The notes under the pieces are model-generated. The model was not told the DNA's origin. It searched no databases and saw only the letters and a list, made by a program, of their open reading frames with translations. 64,000 nucleotides of DNA from Mortierella alpina (Eukaryota > Mortierellomycota > Mortierellomycetes > Mortierellales > Mortierellaceae): positions 438,501-502,500 of the forward strand of contig JANATF010000014.1 of NCBI GenBank assembly GCA_029449245.1. The letters are read 5' to 3'. Both the position numbers and the translations under genes were made by a program. Positions 21,678 through 32,440 of the stretch are shown piece after piece. Positions within the stretch are counted from its first letter, which is position 1; each line of letters begins with the position of its first letter.

Positions 21678-22140
21678 TTATCGGGCCTCACGAACAATCG
21701 CGTGGGCATCATTGTGTATGCCTGTCTTATACGCAGCATGTGTCCATACTTGCAATCTCTGCTGCGCAATGTCTGTCCAATTAGTCCCAGTGACTCCCAG
21801 ACAGAGAGGCCCGTTTGAATCAAAGCCGTCAAGCTCCCATACATGTTCTCCAAATGGTAAAATCAACATGACATGGTTTTCATCAATCACCGTGTCGCCG
21901 AAATCCTCCGCAGCAGCCTCAGCGACCCTCTCGTTGCAAAGGAGATAGTGATGAAAAGCCTTCAGAATCATGTTTGTCTCAATCGATGCCTTCTGATTGA
22001 ACGAAGAATAAAAGGTGTAAGGTGAGAACATGCATACTTCACACCACACTTATAATCATTCTTCAAGTGCTTTACCTCATGCGGATGACTATTGATGTCG
22101 TCAATAATTTTCCTTGTCGTGGAGGAGGATCCGACGTTCG
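21678..22140 (-). CDS. UCH-like (peptidase C12) protein, C-terminal half
   Basis: Two exons on the minus strand, 22076-22140 and about 21678-22018, joined by GT/AG with matching phase. The protein matches the C-terminal half of ubiquitin C-terminal hydrolases: NHVMLI supplies the catalytic His, HVWELDGFDSNGPLCLG the catalytic Asp (ELDG), then W and an NDAHAIV block resembling the UCH C-terminal strand. The family would cleave small adducts from ubiquitin. The Cys box cannot be found. The only candidate segment, VGSSSTTRKIIDDIN, has Ser where Cys is expected. The 5' end is therefore lost, unrecognised or altered. The family call is by motif; activity is doubtful. Confidence 0.5.
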
Positions 22141-22201
22141 CTACAAAATTAAAACGTGCCATCATACAACACGGCTCATCTTCCGTCTACCATTCTCACC
22201 A

Positions 22202-22591
22202 TCAGCCACATGATCCGAAAACTGTCGACAAGTGAACATAATTGCTCAATGCATTGTAGCGTACCTGAAGAAAGCATGTCGGTTTTTGAACATTCCCTGG
22301 TGGTTGATAAATCGCGACGTTGCTGGTTGGATAACGGTCAATTTCAATATCCCTGTCCAACACATGACCACTTTGCTTTGCTGAAGGAGAATCGCCTTTG
22401 ACCCGCTTGCGCATGATTTGTCTTGTCTTGTATGAGTTGTTGTAGTAAACAATGTACGCGACATGGTCTTGCCTTCTTGCACTTGGTTCGTTTTCGCAGA
22501 CAAGAACTTTTTCAGTCAATCTAAACGGCTCCACCATCCAAAAGAACCAATTGTTTACAAACACTGGAAGGGTGTTAAACAACGCAAACAA
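22202..22591 (-). CDS. Unidentified ORF upstream of the UCH-like exons
   Basis: An open frame of 129 codons ending just past a possible donor (CAG/GTACGC near 22260). It could be an upstream exon of the UCH-like gene, but the phase that reaches the UCH frame uses a different reading frame of this stretch. No domain is recognised. A further open stretch lies upstream at 22575-22862. Confidence 0.25.
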   Translation of the reverse strand: MFALFNTLPVFVNNWFFWMVEPFRLTEKVLVCENEPSARRQDHVAYIVYYNNSYKTRQIMRKRVKGDSPSAKQSGHVLDRDIEIDRYPTSNVAIYQPPGNVQKPTCFLQVRYNALSNYVHLSTVFGSCG

Positions 22592-22869
22592 TCCCCATTT
22601 GAAAAGATTCCTCGAGGTAGACCCTTACCAGGATCATAGACACCTTCTTTCCACTCGTTCGTGAGAGGTAGACCACGCAAAAGATCTGTCGTGTCAATTT
22701 CTGACCTGCACTAAATAAAAAAGAATGCTCGTCAGAATAGACGAGGATCTTTCCGGTCACGGGCACTGTAGTCCACGATCGAGTACATGAGAGGTTCTTT
22801 GAACAACTGGATGTGGACCGATGGCCGAGAAAGTTATATCTGCGGTAAGCCAGAACAATCACATATCAC

Positions 22870-23191
22870 ATATACATCCTTTCCTCACTCTTTCTGCAAA
22901 AGTATTTACTTGCTTGATGTTGATATTTTTTTATTCCAAAGGACTGCAGCACATGTGGGAGGTTGATATGTACAATAACAGACGAGAGGTGTCTCCAATT
23001 CTGTTCCCAATCGCAGGCATAATTCTTTTGAATACCGCGGCATAGATGCTTGGGATGTTCCCCACGTTTAGGAGGAACAGTGTCCTTAGGGGGCTTCAGT
23101 GCTGGCGGGGGCGGGGGGGGGGGTGCCTTTCGGAGGGATCTTTCTTGGGAGGATCTTCTTCCTCCGGATCATCACAATGACGGCCGCGGCA
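22870..23191. other. Intergenic, with G-rich tract
   Basis: No gene is supported. A GGCGGGGGCGGGGGGGGGGG-type run lies at 23103-23123, just 3' of the His/Asp repeat gene. Confidence 0.5.
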
Positions 23192-23860
23192 TTAGTGGCC
23201 ATGGTGGCCATGGTCGTCGTCACCATGGTGGTGATGGTCGTCGTCATCATGGTGGTGATGGTCGTCGTCATCATGGTGGTGATGGTCGTCGTCATCATGG
23301 TGGTGATGGTCGTCGTCATCATGGTGGTGATGGTCGTCACTGCCATGGACATGGTCGTCGTCACCGCCATGGTCATCATCGTCATCCCTGCGATGGACAT
23401 GGTCGTCACCACCGCCATCGTCATCGCCGTCATCCCTGCGATGGACATGGTCGTCACCACCGCCATCGTCATCGCCGTCATCCCTGCGATGGACATGGTC
23501 GTCACCACCGCCATCGTCATCGTCGTCACCACCGCCATCGTCATCGTCGTCATCCCTGCGATGGACATGGTCGTCACCACCGCCATCGTCATCGTCGTCA
23601 TCCCTGCGATGGACATGGTCGTCAACACGATCCTCATAACGAAGACGAGCGATCTCAGCGTCTGCATCGTTCACGGTATCCACCATGTTCACGGACTCAT
23701 GACGCTTGGTGATAGGGACACTCTTGAAAGAGTCACTGGACTTGGCAAGAGAGAGGGGCACAGGGTTTTCAACCGGCTGGATTTGACTGGAGGTTCGGAC
23801 TGGGGCTGACTGGATGGCGGCCAAAAAGGCCAAGATAGGAATAGCAGGAGTAACCTTCAT
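23192..23860 (-). CDS. Secreted His/Asp-rich repeat protein (possible Kex2-processed repeat protein)
   Basis: 222 residues. The N-terminus MKVTPAIPILAFLAAIQSAP is a clear signal peptide. A KR site (ITKRHESVN) ends a short pro-region. Then come five units of the type DDHVHRRDDxDDDGGG, spaced by 11-20 residues and each with an internal RR dibasic site. A tail of about five DDHHHH units follows, ending in GHHGH. The His/Asp clusters would bind divalent metals such as Zn, Ni or Cu (inference). Repeated units separated by dibasic sites match fungal Kex2-processed repeat proteins. A TATA-like sequence lies about 75 bp upstream (23929-23943, minus strand). The DNA is a coding minisatellite, so copy number is probably variable. 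Function unknown. Confidence 0.75.
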   Translation of the reverse strand: MKVTPAIPILAFLAAIQSAPVRTSSQIQPVENPVPLSLAKSSDSFKSVPITKRHESVNMVDTVNDADAEIARLRYEDRVDDHVHRRDDDDDDGGGDDHVHRRDDDDDDGGGDDDDDGGGDDHVHRRDDGDDDGGGDDHVHRRDDGDDDGGGDDHVHRRDDDDDHGGDDDHVHGSDDHHHHDDDDHHHHDDDDHHHHDDDDHHHHDDDDHHHHGDDDHGHHGH

Positions 23861-23944
23861 TGTGCTGAATGTGAGAGGAGCTTAGGTTTTTGAGCGGTTC
23901 AAAATCGAAGAGCAATGGAATGGCGCCTATTTATATAATTATGG

Positions 23945-25050
23945 TGGGTCGGCGATCTTCGGCAGTTGTAATTTCTCAAGGCTAAAGGGACATGGCATAC
24001 AATTGGCGACAGAGCTGATACTCGCACATAGTTTTCGGCGCGGGCTTGGTGCGATCCATGGTTCTAAATTCCACAAAGCGGCTAAACTCAGCAGGGCATA
24101 TGATCAAATAACCAGCAGTGCCTCAGATGTCAGCAGTGTCCTATCATGCCAAAGCCTGGATCATAAAATCGTTGGGTCTAGGCGCCAAGTTCTTCCTTAT
24201 ATCATCGACATAAAAGGCATGCGACCTTTCACTGGCTACAAGGCGTACGACTAGGTCAAGCCAAGCTCTTGTGTTTGAGCTCTTAGGGTCTGACTGGTTA
24301 TGCACATTGACATGAGACCAGACAGCGTCGACCTGGCAAGTATCGACGCAATGCAGAGAATTGCGAGCATCGACTTAGTCAGCTCGCCTACATCCTAGCG
24401 GCTATGCAATTTGAGACATACGTACATGTTTTGTCCAGTTGAGAGCAATGTGTCATTTTATGCGAACTGTATGAGACGGAACGGCAGATTTCACTGGCTC
24501 CTGGGTCCTGTGAAAAAAAGCAATTTGTATCTTACGGAACAGCTTGTTGTCATTTATGGAAACCTCGAGATCTCTGTGCCCAGACCATCGACGTCCTCGC
24601 ATCAACTCTGGACTTCGTTCTGCAGTCGTTAAGTGCTGTAGGTCCACCGTCTAAGAGAGTTCCAAATGGCTGGTCTTGCGACATCGCACTGCGAGTTTTT
24701 CACCACTGCAGGACCAGCAAAAGGATTTAGGCTAGCAGTGCCACAAATCTCATGTTGGTTGTCGTGGGGCTACAGTAACCGTATCCTGCACTAACTAACC
24801 GACAGCCGAGCCACTGAAAACCCAAGAATCATATAGGGTCCAGATTACCCTATTGAGTGAACAAAAAACACTCTGCTGTTTTGCTTGTTTCCTCAAGCTG
24901 AAGAGACTGACAGTTCGTTTTTTTTGGATGGGGCCATTTCTTCAAAAGTTATCATTTTCGGGGATCGAGGATTTGGCACTCCCGTTATTTCACTGCATGG
25001 CTGTTAAAATTGGAGGCCACTCATTGGCTCAAGTAGTGTTAGGATATACA
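23945..25050. other. No supported gene
   Basis: About 1.1 kb between the His/Asp repeat gene and the transposase gene. It has only short frames without recognisable domains. Confidence 0.5.
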
Positions 25051-27446
25051 CTATGGCTGGCGGCTCGATGTTGTTGGTATTCGTCTATGGGACTTATACT
25101 TCCGCACCTGATAATCGGCTTCCTTACCATCCATGCCCTTACGGTAGGCATCCATGTAGCGAAATGACTTCCTTGCATAGTGCCGTATCACTTGGATACT
25201 GACAGACTCGAGCGCCAAGGGAACCGTTGCTTTCAGACCCTTGAAGGTGTAATCACACTCATTCCGAGTGTATCGCTTGACCGCGCCCCAGTACATCTCA
25301 ATAAAGTTGAGTTCGCAATGAAACTTGGGATAAAAAATGATAAGCTGGCCTTCTTCCTCGGCGATCTCCTCTACTGTCGACCTCTGTGCTTGGAAATCTG
25401 GTTGGAGCTCAAGGATACGGAGCATGCAGCAGCCTTTACGGTCTGCAGGCTTGATCATGCTTGCACGATGGTCGCGGCAGTCCTTACATCTCCCAAGCAT
25501 GCCTTCTCTGTGTAAGCCGCGCTCCCTTAGTACTTGGGCCATTCCTTTTGGCTGATCCCGCAGTGACTCGTCGGGATGGTCATCAGGAAAGACCATGAGT
25601 TGCAAACGTCCGTCTGCCATCCGGGTTGGCTTCATCCTCGGTTGCTTGTTGCCTGACGTGACATTCATTTTACTTGCTATAAGGGCGTCCTTAGAAAATG
25701 CACTATGATTTGTAGCGTTGTCGAATGCCCACAGACCGACGAGGATTCCACCGAATCGCTTCTTGTGAATTTTGATAGCCTTCCTGAACTGCTTCGCTAC
25801 ATCATCGCCGGTCCAGTATCCTTCATGATTTTTTCCAGGAATAAAAATCTCGCTGGCGCGCTCCACGACACCGCCGTTGTTAAAGCAGAGTGGACCATCA
25901 ACTTCAGATATAAAATCGCTGACCATCAACGCTTGTCCTTGCCCCTTCTTCCGTAACGGCATCTCGCCAGTTGGATGCCAGACCATGCTGTTCGCCTCAT
26001 TCGAATAAAATATGGACTCGTCGTGAGTGTAGAAAACAATCGCCATCTCTCCATGTTGCAGGTTGGCTTGCGGAAAAACCAATGTGTTGTCATTGTCCTC
26101 GCCGCTCCTGACCATTCGCTTCTCATACACCTCCATCTGCCGAAGAAACGTCTGTCGGTAGTTCACTCTGTCGGTAGTTCACCACATCCTCACGTTCATG
26201 TCCATCCATGTAGCATCCCTTCCGTACAGTCGAGTGCTCCCACCCCATGGCCTTCAACCATCGCTCCGCTGTGCTGAGTGATATGGCGTTTCTTCCATCC
26301 GTAACTCCGAGTTCAGGGATTAGAGTGAGTATCGTTGACGTATTTCTGGAGGAGGTCCGGTGACACTTTGAACATATGCTGTCGAAGCCATGCCGCAAGT
26401 CGAGAATGCACATCGTTGTCTGCCAGGAGATTCCTTGTTTTTGCGTGCTTTCCTCAGCGCGACAAGGTGATCTTTCCTTTGATACACCACTCTTCCGCCC
26501 ACCAGATCAAGCATCGGCTCCAGTAACGCGTGCGCTTATACATCGTCGCGACCATTCGAATGGCTTCGCCTTTGCGCATTCCATATTGAATAGATAGCCG
26601 AAAATAAGAGCTAATGGCGGTGAGCCTGTATCTCTCTTCGGCACCGATGTCTTTGTCCTTTGATACCAGGTAATGTTCGATAGCCGTCAGGGCCTCTTGT
26701 TTCTCCATAGGCTTTGGTGTAGTTAGGGGATGTTCTATGCCTTCACCGTCGACGTCGACTTGGTCGTCCCAGCCATCTTCAAACTCACTGCTCGCATAAT
26801 CATCGTTGCTGTCACTGTTGTCACTATTGCATTTGGTGGGATCGTCCTCGGTTTGAAGTAAAACTTGAGCAGACTTTCAGCTCGAGTTAGCAGTGTAATG
26901 AGAAGTTACTGTTTCGAAGAGAATCGGCTACTCTGAACGTACCGGTTTGAAGAAACTAGAGATAGTCTTCTGCTGCCCTTTGGTGACGATTTCATTTCGT
27001 GCCTTTTGCTCCTTGAACATGGTTCTTCTCGAGGTACGAATGTAAGGTCGTTTGGTCGATGATGCTTCAGTCATAACCATCTCTCTGCTCTTTACAACGT
27101 GGTCGTTCCATAGGGCTTGTGTATCGGCAGATATCTGGGCCCAAACATCCTCGCCTTCATCTTCCCCGTCGCCGCAATCATCTAAAGTTCCTGCTTCATC
27201 CTCACTGGCTAGAACCTCAGCCCATTCCTGAGTATTCTCGTCGAACAAGGCCTCTTCATTGTTTTGCTGTTGTTCCCTCTGCTTTTCCTCACGGGCCTGC
27301 GTGGCAAGCGAAAGTTGCATAGCTCTTCGCAACTCTGTACGAGCCATACGAGCCTCCTTCAACTGTTTCTGGTGCTTTTTGAGTGGAGGCATTACAAAAC
27401 GGTCGTCTGTTCTGATGTCTAATGGAGAGGTACGATGTCGATTCAA
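25051..27446 (-). pseudogene. Fungal DD(E) transposase gene (Tc1/IS630-like), frameshifted
   Basis: Exon-like blocks on the minus strand: 26928-27446 (Gln/Lys-rich start, acidic middle, then RPYIRTSRRTMFKEQK and a terminal QKTISSFFKP), 26320-26708, 26183-26413 (RNAISLSTAERWLKAMGW, GCYMDGHEREDVVNYRQ) and 25051-26150. The last holds the catalytic core: THDESIFYSNEAN (Asp), LWAFDNATNHSAF (Asp) and FHCELNFIEMYWGAVKRYTR (Glu). This is a common fungal transposase family distantly related to Tc1/mariner. An exact 16-bp tandem duplication (26151-26166 and 26167-26182) splits the VVNYRQ-TFLRQMEVYEKR junction and shifts the frame. QKTISSFF fits the PCNA-interacting box Q-x-x-I-x-x-F-F. No terminal repeats were found. 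Confidence 0.72.
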
Positions 27447-27449
27447 ACA

Positions 27450-28450
27450 TATATTCCTTTGCCTCTTCTAAGTCACATGACTCAAAAAATTGTCGGGACT
27501 AGGTGACGTGCACTGTAGATCCTTGCCATGGACCTCATCTCGTCCCTACCCTCATCATCGACTTTTTCTTCCCCTTTCTTGTCCTTTACTCTTCAACATT
27601 CTTCTCTTCGTTCCCATCCTCTCACCTGAATTCCCCTCATCTTCACTTTACCTTGCAATCCACTTCACACGAAGCACTCTGTCTCTCCCTTTCCCTCCCT
27701 TTCCCTCTCTCGTACACATATATACGCACCAACAACAGTGGTAAATTCTGAGGTGTGGGGTTGAAAACAGCAGTAAGAACGAAGAGATGGCCCTATGGGT
27801 TGGCAAAGGTGTGTGGGGAGAAATAAGCCAAGAGTGGATACAAGCCAAAGTGGATACATATGGCAACGGCACCTAGCTCATGTTCTACCTCACTCCTCAT
27901 CTTTTCAGCTTGCGAGTACCTACGTATCTTCGCTCCGATGCTGCTCCACGATTGTCATCGTAACATCTCTTTAACCTATGCTTTAACCACCACCATCGCG
28001 ACAATTTACAACTCGAGCTCCCCACAAAATCCTTTTACTTCATGGAGCAAGCGTCTCTCCACTCAAAACATTTGCACCTCTTTCTCTCTTCCGGTCGCTT
28101 TCAGGGTGCGAGGCTGACCACCATGCCTTTTTATCACTGCTCTAAGCGTGAAGGGTAAATCTCTTCAGAATAGCGTTTGGCCAAAGGAGGCAAACATCTT
28201 TTTGACATTTTTTTTCCGAAAGTCAAACACCATGGTGGGCATTCGTTATGCTAGAAGCTCTCCATGGTATATTGTTGAAAAGTTCCTGGCATCACAACGT
28301 GCTCCTTAGCAAGGGGTTGGTTGTTGTCGCATTACGAATCACTCTGCCCACTCTGTCACCATGGCTGCACTTCTCATGCTGCTATGCTTTAAAGTTGATG
28401 GAGTTCGCGGCCCTTTGTCAGACAACGTTGGAATGCCATCATTAGAGAGT
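27450..28450. other. No supported gene
   Basis: Pyrimidine-rich sequence (27530-27730), then mixed sequence. The short frames show no domain or splice pattern I can support. Confidence 0.5.
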
Positions 28451-29281
28451 TCACCTCTTTGGATCCAACACCACACGGAGTCCCGCTTTAGCGAGGAATT
28501 TTGGTGGCATAACTGACAAAGCACCCGGGTAACTGGCAAGGTCGAGCAGAAATTGTCGGTGCTGAGATTTTCCAATTGTGTTTTCGTCAGTTGTGATATG
28601 CGTACTAAACACCTCCACAAACTTTCGATAGCTGTCCATAATCGTCTGATTCACAAGCTGCATGTCGATTGTTGTCGGGGCATCCGAATTGGTACCGCTG
28701 CTTGCAGTGGAAGACATGGTAACCATAGCGGAATTGCTGCCTGAGCCAGAAGAATGTAAAGCCTCAGTCATACTGGTTGGGTTAGATGACTGACGAGCAA
28801 CGGCACTGCTGACGGAATCGGATGGATGAAGTACCACGGTGTTGGCCTCCACAGGACCGGGAACGTCAATAGTGGCATTTCCGATGGCTAGTAGGGCGTT
28901 CTCTTTCGCGACCATGCAAAACTGGTAGTGGCGCTGAAGGGACGAATTGAGTGTGAACGTGTCGCCGCAGTAGCAGACAAAATCCATGCCATATGGGCTC
29001 TGTCTTCTGAATGTGGTTGGTCGATTGGTGTGCCTGCAGATGAATGACATTGGTATATCCTTGTGATATCCTGCGATGTGGTTCTTCTGAGTCTTGGTCA
29101 GTGCCCGGTTAGAGTTCAATAGACCTTGACCGCAGTCATGATAAGAGCATGCTGCGGCGGGCCATGTGGAAATGAAGGGGGGAGGAATGATACTGCAAGG
29201 GGTGTATGACGGGCGAGGGTCGAGACAAGGAACAGTGGAAAGTGGAGGTGTGATTTGTGTGTCGAAGTGTATGAGGTTCAT
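28451..29281 (-). CDS. Hypothetical protein with C2H2/C2HC-like zinc-finger motifs
   Basis: An uninterrupted frame of 276 codons. Two cysteine/histidine clusters are visible: ACSYHDCGQG...KNHIAGYH (C-x4-C...H-x4-H, about residues 46-73) and FVCYCGDTF...QRHYQFC (C-x-C...H-x3-C, about residues 101-121). A Ser/Thr/Asn-rich middle and a C-terminal helical segment (TIMDSYRKFVEVFSTHI) follow. A TATAAATA motif (rc of 29290-29297) lies very close to the ATG, so the true start may be a later Met. It could be a nuclear regulator; I do not recognise the family. Confidence 0.45.
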   Translation of the reverse strand: MNLIHFDTQITPPLSTVPCLDPRPSYTPCSIIPPPFISTWPAAACSYHDCGQGLLNSNRALTKTQKNHIAGYHKDIPMSFICRHTNRPTTFRRQSPYGMDFVCYCGDTFTLNSSLQRHYQFCMVAKENALLAIGNATIDVPGPVEANTVVLHPSDSVSSAVARQSSNPTSMTEALHSSGSGSNSAMVTMSSTASSGTNSDAPTTIDMQLVNQTIMDSYRKFVEVFSTHITTDENTIGKSQHRQFLLDLASYPGALSVMPPKFLAKAGLRVVLDPKR

Positions 29282-29392
29282 ATTTGCTTTATTTATACAC
29301 TACAGGCGACTTACTGAGCATTGCATGCTAGCTACAATACAGTACAGAACACTGTCATCGAAGCGAGCGCCTTCCATGCGCGATGGCAGGAT

Positions 29393-29648
29393 CAAACAGT
29401 ATGTATGCTTGTCGAGTGTTCATTCCGGGTAGTTGTGCATGGCACCATTGGATCTTCGCGTCAGCACGGAAAAACTACCGTGATGGCGAGTGGCCGACGG
29501 GTCAGAAAGCATGGTAGACTATCCAGCCGCTTATAAAACGAATATAACAGCTGGTCTGCAAGTATGCAAGTAGACTCGCACCTTGTTGCGAGTGTGCGAG
29601 GTGATCCGCACCATCCCAATTAGGAAGGTATGGTAACTCCATGCACAT
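29393..29648 (+). repeat. Direct repeat copy 1 (about 255 bp)
   Basis: Nearly identical to 29811-30064. Each copy contains ACCATTGGATCTTCGCGTCA, TTATAAAACGAATATAAC and a tract alternating GCAAGTA and TCGCACC. A short inverted pair TGTGCATGG ... CCATGCACA brackets the core. Confidence 0.85.
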
Positions 29649-29810
29649 CTTGATATGTGTGCATGGTGTGCATGATGTCCATGGTGCTCATGCTGTACAA
29701 GTACAGGAGTACCTGGCATGAGTAGCCTCCCTCGAAGGACGGAGAGGGAAGTTTGTGCGAGACATTGCAGATCAGAACTGCCATTCAGGCCAGCGACATC
29801 CAGCAAGATA

Positions 29811-30064
29811 AACAGTATGCGTCTATGTAGGCTTAACTCCGTGTAGTTGTGTGCATGGTACCATTGGATCTTCGCGTCAGCACGGAAAAACTACCGTGAT
29901 GGCGAGTGGCCGACGGGTCAGAAAGCATGGTAGACTATCCAGCCGCTTATAAAACGAATATAACAGCTGGTCTGCAAGTATGCAAGTAGACTCGCACCTT
30001 GCTGCGAGTGTGCGAGGTGATCCGCACCATCCCAATTAGGAAGGTATCGTAACTCCATGCACAT
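29811..30064 (+). repeat. Direct repeat copy 2 (about 255 bp)
   Basis: The second copy of the unit at 29393-29648, 163 bp further on. It lies directly upstream of the piggyBac transposase gene. Confidence 0.85.
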
Positions 30065-30266
30065 CATGTAGAGAGATTGAGGCAGGTCGGAAGTCAATAG
30101 CGTGTCGAAGTCAAAGGTATCTGTAGTATATATAGGAGGAAGGTATCACACATAGTCTGCTCGGGTCCCGGGCGTAGGTAAGACTCCAACATGAATCATC
30201 CAAAACTAGTTAGGGATATATAAGATACTCGTGGCATAATGGAGTCAACATCCCTACAGTTCATTC

Positions 30267-32440
30267 ATGGTCAAGCACTTCAAGAATCTCATGCCAGGTA
30301 GTCTGGTAAATGTCAATCCTCGCTTTTTCGGATCGATACTGTGCGATCGATTGAAAAGCCGCTTCTCAGAGAAAGGCGCGCCAGCACAAGGCATGATCGT
30401 GCGACGCGTCTCTGACGGCCCTAAGCCAACTTGGGCGGTCATGTTCGACAGTGATCCAACTTTCGAGGTCGAGATGTCTTCTACAAAGCTGAAGTATATG
30501 GGAATGTCCACAATTCCTCATATTCCTCCTGCTACTCACATGAATGAAACTCATGCTGGTCCATCGGTAAGTGCGATTATATTTTTATCGCTGTTTTGGC
30601 AGAATGCGTGACAGTTTCCGTTCGTATGCTAATGCACCCTGAAGAGGATGATATCGACATAGCCAGCATCCTGGACCCTGCTTTAACTGATGTAGAGCCT
30701 CCGTTAGACGTTGAGAATGGTCAGCTTTCATTGGACGATGGCACTCCAGATGAGATGGATGAGGCTCTCGTGCCTCCAGATACCTCAGACCTCCCTGACG
30801 CCGCCAATGCAAGCACCTCTACCAGTTCTGAATGGACGTGGACGGCATCTGAAATATACATCGACGAGCAGCTTCCTCAATCTCGGTTTTCAGGAGAACT
30901 GTTAACAAACGGACGATTCAAAAACAACAATCTCCAGAGCGCCACTCCCGGTCAATTATTTGCTGCGTTCCTTCCCAGGAAGTACATGGAAGGCACAATG
31001 ATTCCCGGTATCAACAAACGCCTGCGAGAGAGGTGCGAAGCAAGAGGCCGAGCGTTCTCCCCTTTGGATTTTGCCGAGTACATGAGATGGGTCTCGCTAT
31101 GGCTTGCAAGGTGCTGCACGTTGACCATGGCGGAGGTACACGAGGACGTCCTTGATCCGATCCCTTTCGACCAGAGACGAGGATATAATCGCTTCATGTC
31201 TATGAAGAGATTTCAAGATATTGTGTCTAGCCACACCTTCCTGGACGGTAATGTCCCCGACGAGCATCTCGGAGATAAATACTACCATATCCGAGGTTTC
31301 TGGGAGGCATACAACACCAACCTCGTCGATATCATCGAGCCGAGCTGGAGGTTGACCATCGACGAGTCCATGAACCAATGGAATGGCAAGCGATACGAAG
31401 GAGGGATGCCGGGTGTGCGGAATTTACCTGCCAAACCACACCCTGTTGGTCAAGAGTACAAGACTATCGCTGACGCCTCGACCAACATCATTCTTCAACT
31501 CGATCTTGGGTTGGACAAAGACGCCCCGGCACAGGAATATGATGATAAAGGCAAGGTCATTGGTAGTATGCTACGACTTTCCAAGCCATGGTTTGGTTCA
31601 GGGAGGACAGTCTATGCAGACTCATATTTCGGATCACCTGCGAGCGCGTCTGCACTGTTGCAGCCCGGACTCTTCTCAATCCAGCATGTGAAGAAGAGGA
31701 GATACTTTCCAAAGAACATTCCCGCTGATATTCTGGATTCTCTTCCGGAAGAGTTTGGCGCCCACGTCTGTCGAACAGCCTTCGATCCATACACAAGTTC
31801 TCGGTTCTTATTGGTAGCACAGCGGGACATCAAGCCTCAATGTATTATTGCCACTCGGGGCACAACAATTGCCGAGTCCGAAATTACTCGGTCCCATTAT
31901 CGTGGAGGTGTCAGGGTCGTGCAATCATTCAAGCCTCTCCAAGTCTTCACGGAGTATGCCAGAGCCAAGGGTGCTGTGGATATAAACAACAACATAAGGG
32001 ACAATTTGACCAACTTTCATGACGTTATGAAATCCCCCAACTGGCAAATCAGGGTCCTGGCATTCGCGCTAGCAATGGCTGAGTCTAACGCGTACCTGGC
32101 GTATCGAGCCTACATCTACAAGTCCAGTATCGACCCAAGACCCTATCACAGGCGCTACCGAGAACAGATCGTGACATCGTTGCTGCGGGATGAATATCCT
32201 AGTGATATCATCAAGGCCATGGTTTTTATAGCAAATTCTCCGAACGTTGTGCATGCCCCTGACAAGTTGGATGTTACGACATTGCCCTGCGGTAAAATAT
32301 TATACAAACAACGCGTTTGTGTAGGCAGGATTCACAAGAAGAAGTCTCCAAAACCTCGTGTCCGTAGGATCTGTATCTGCAACCGTAAAACGTACTGCGA
32401 GCCATGCTTTCAAGACCACGCTGCCGGCTTAGATGTATGA
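30267..32440 (+). CDS. piggyBac-family transposase
   Basis: A cut-and-paste transposase of the DDE_Tnp_1_7 type, expected to target TTAA. Exon 1 (30267-30566) encodes MVKHFKNLMPGSLVNVNP and a small beta-rich segment (PTWAVMFDSDPTFEVEM). A donor GTAAGT lies at 30567, and the best in-phase acceptor is near 30647. Exon 2 runs open to 32440: an acidic N-terminus, then the core with Asp in WRLTIDESMNQWNGKRYEGG, Asp in GRTVYADSYFGS, and Asp in GAVDINNNIRDN. A C-terminal Cys-rich finger (CICNRKTYCEPC) follows. All catalytic Asp are present and no stop interrupts it. A TATATAAG motif lies at 30216-30223. Terminal repeats with TTAA were not identified, so it may be a domesticated or end-less copy. Confidence 0.85.

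Noticed and set aside
23050-23809. Plus-strand and alternative minus-strand frames rich in His/Arg or Met/Thr/Val
   Set aside because: They are shadows of the His/Asp repeat gene. Only the 23192-23860 frame starts with a signal peptide and sits behind a TATA-like motif.
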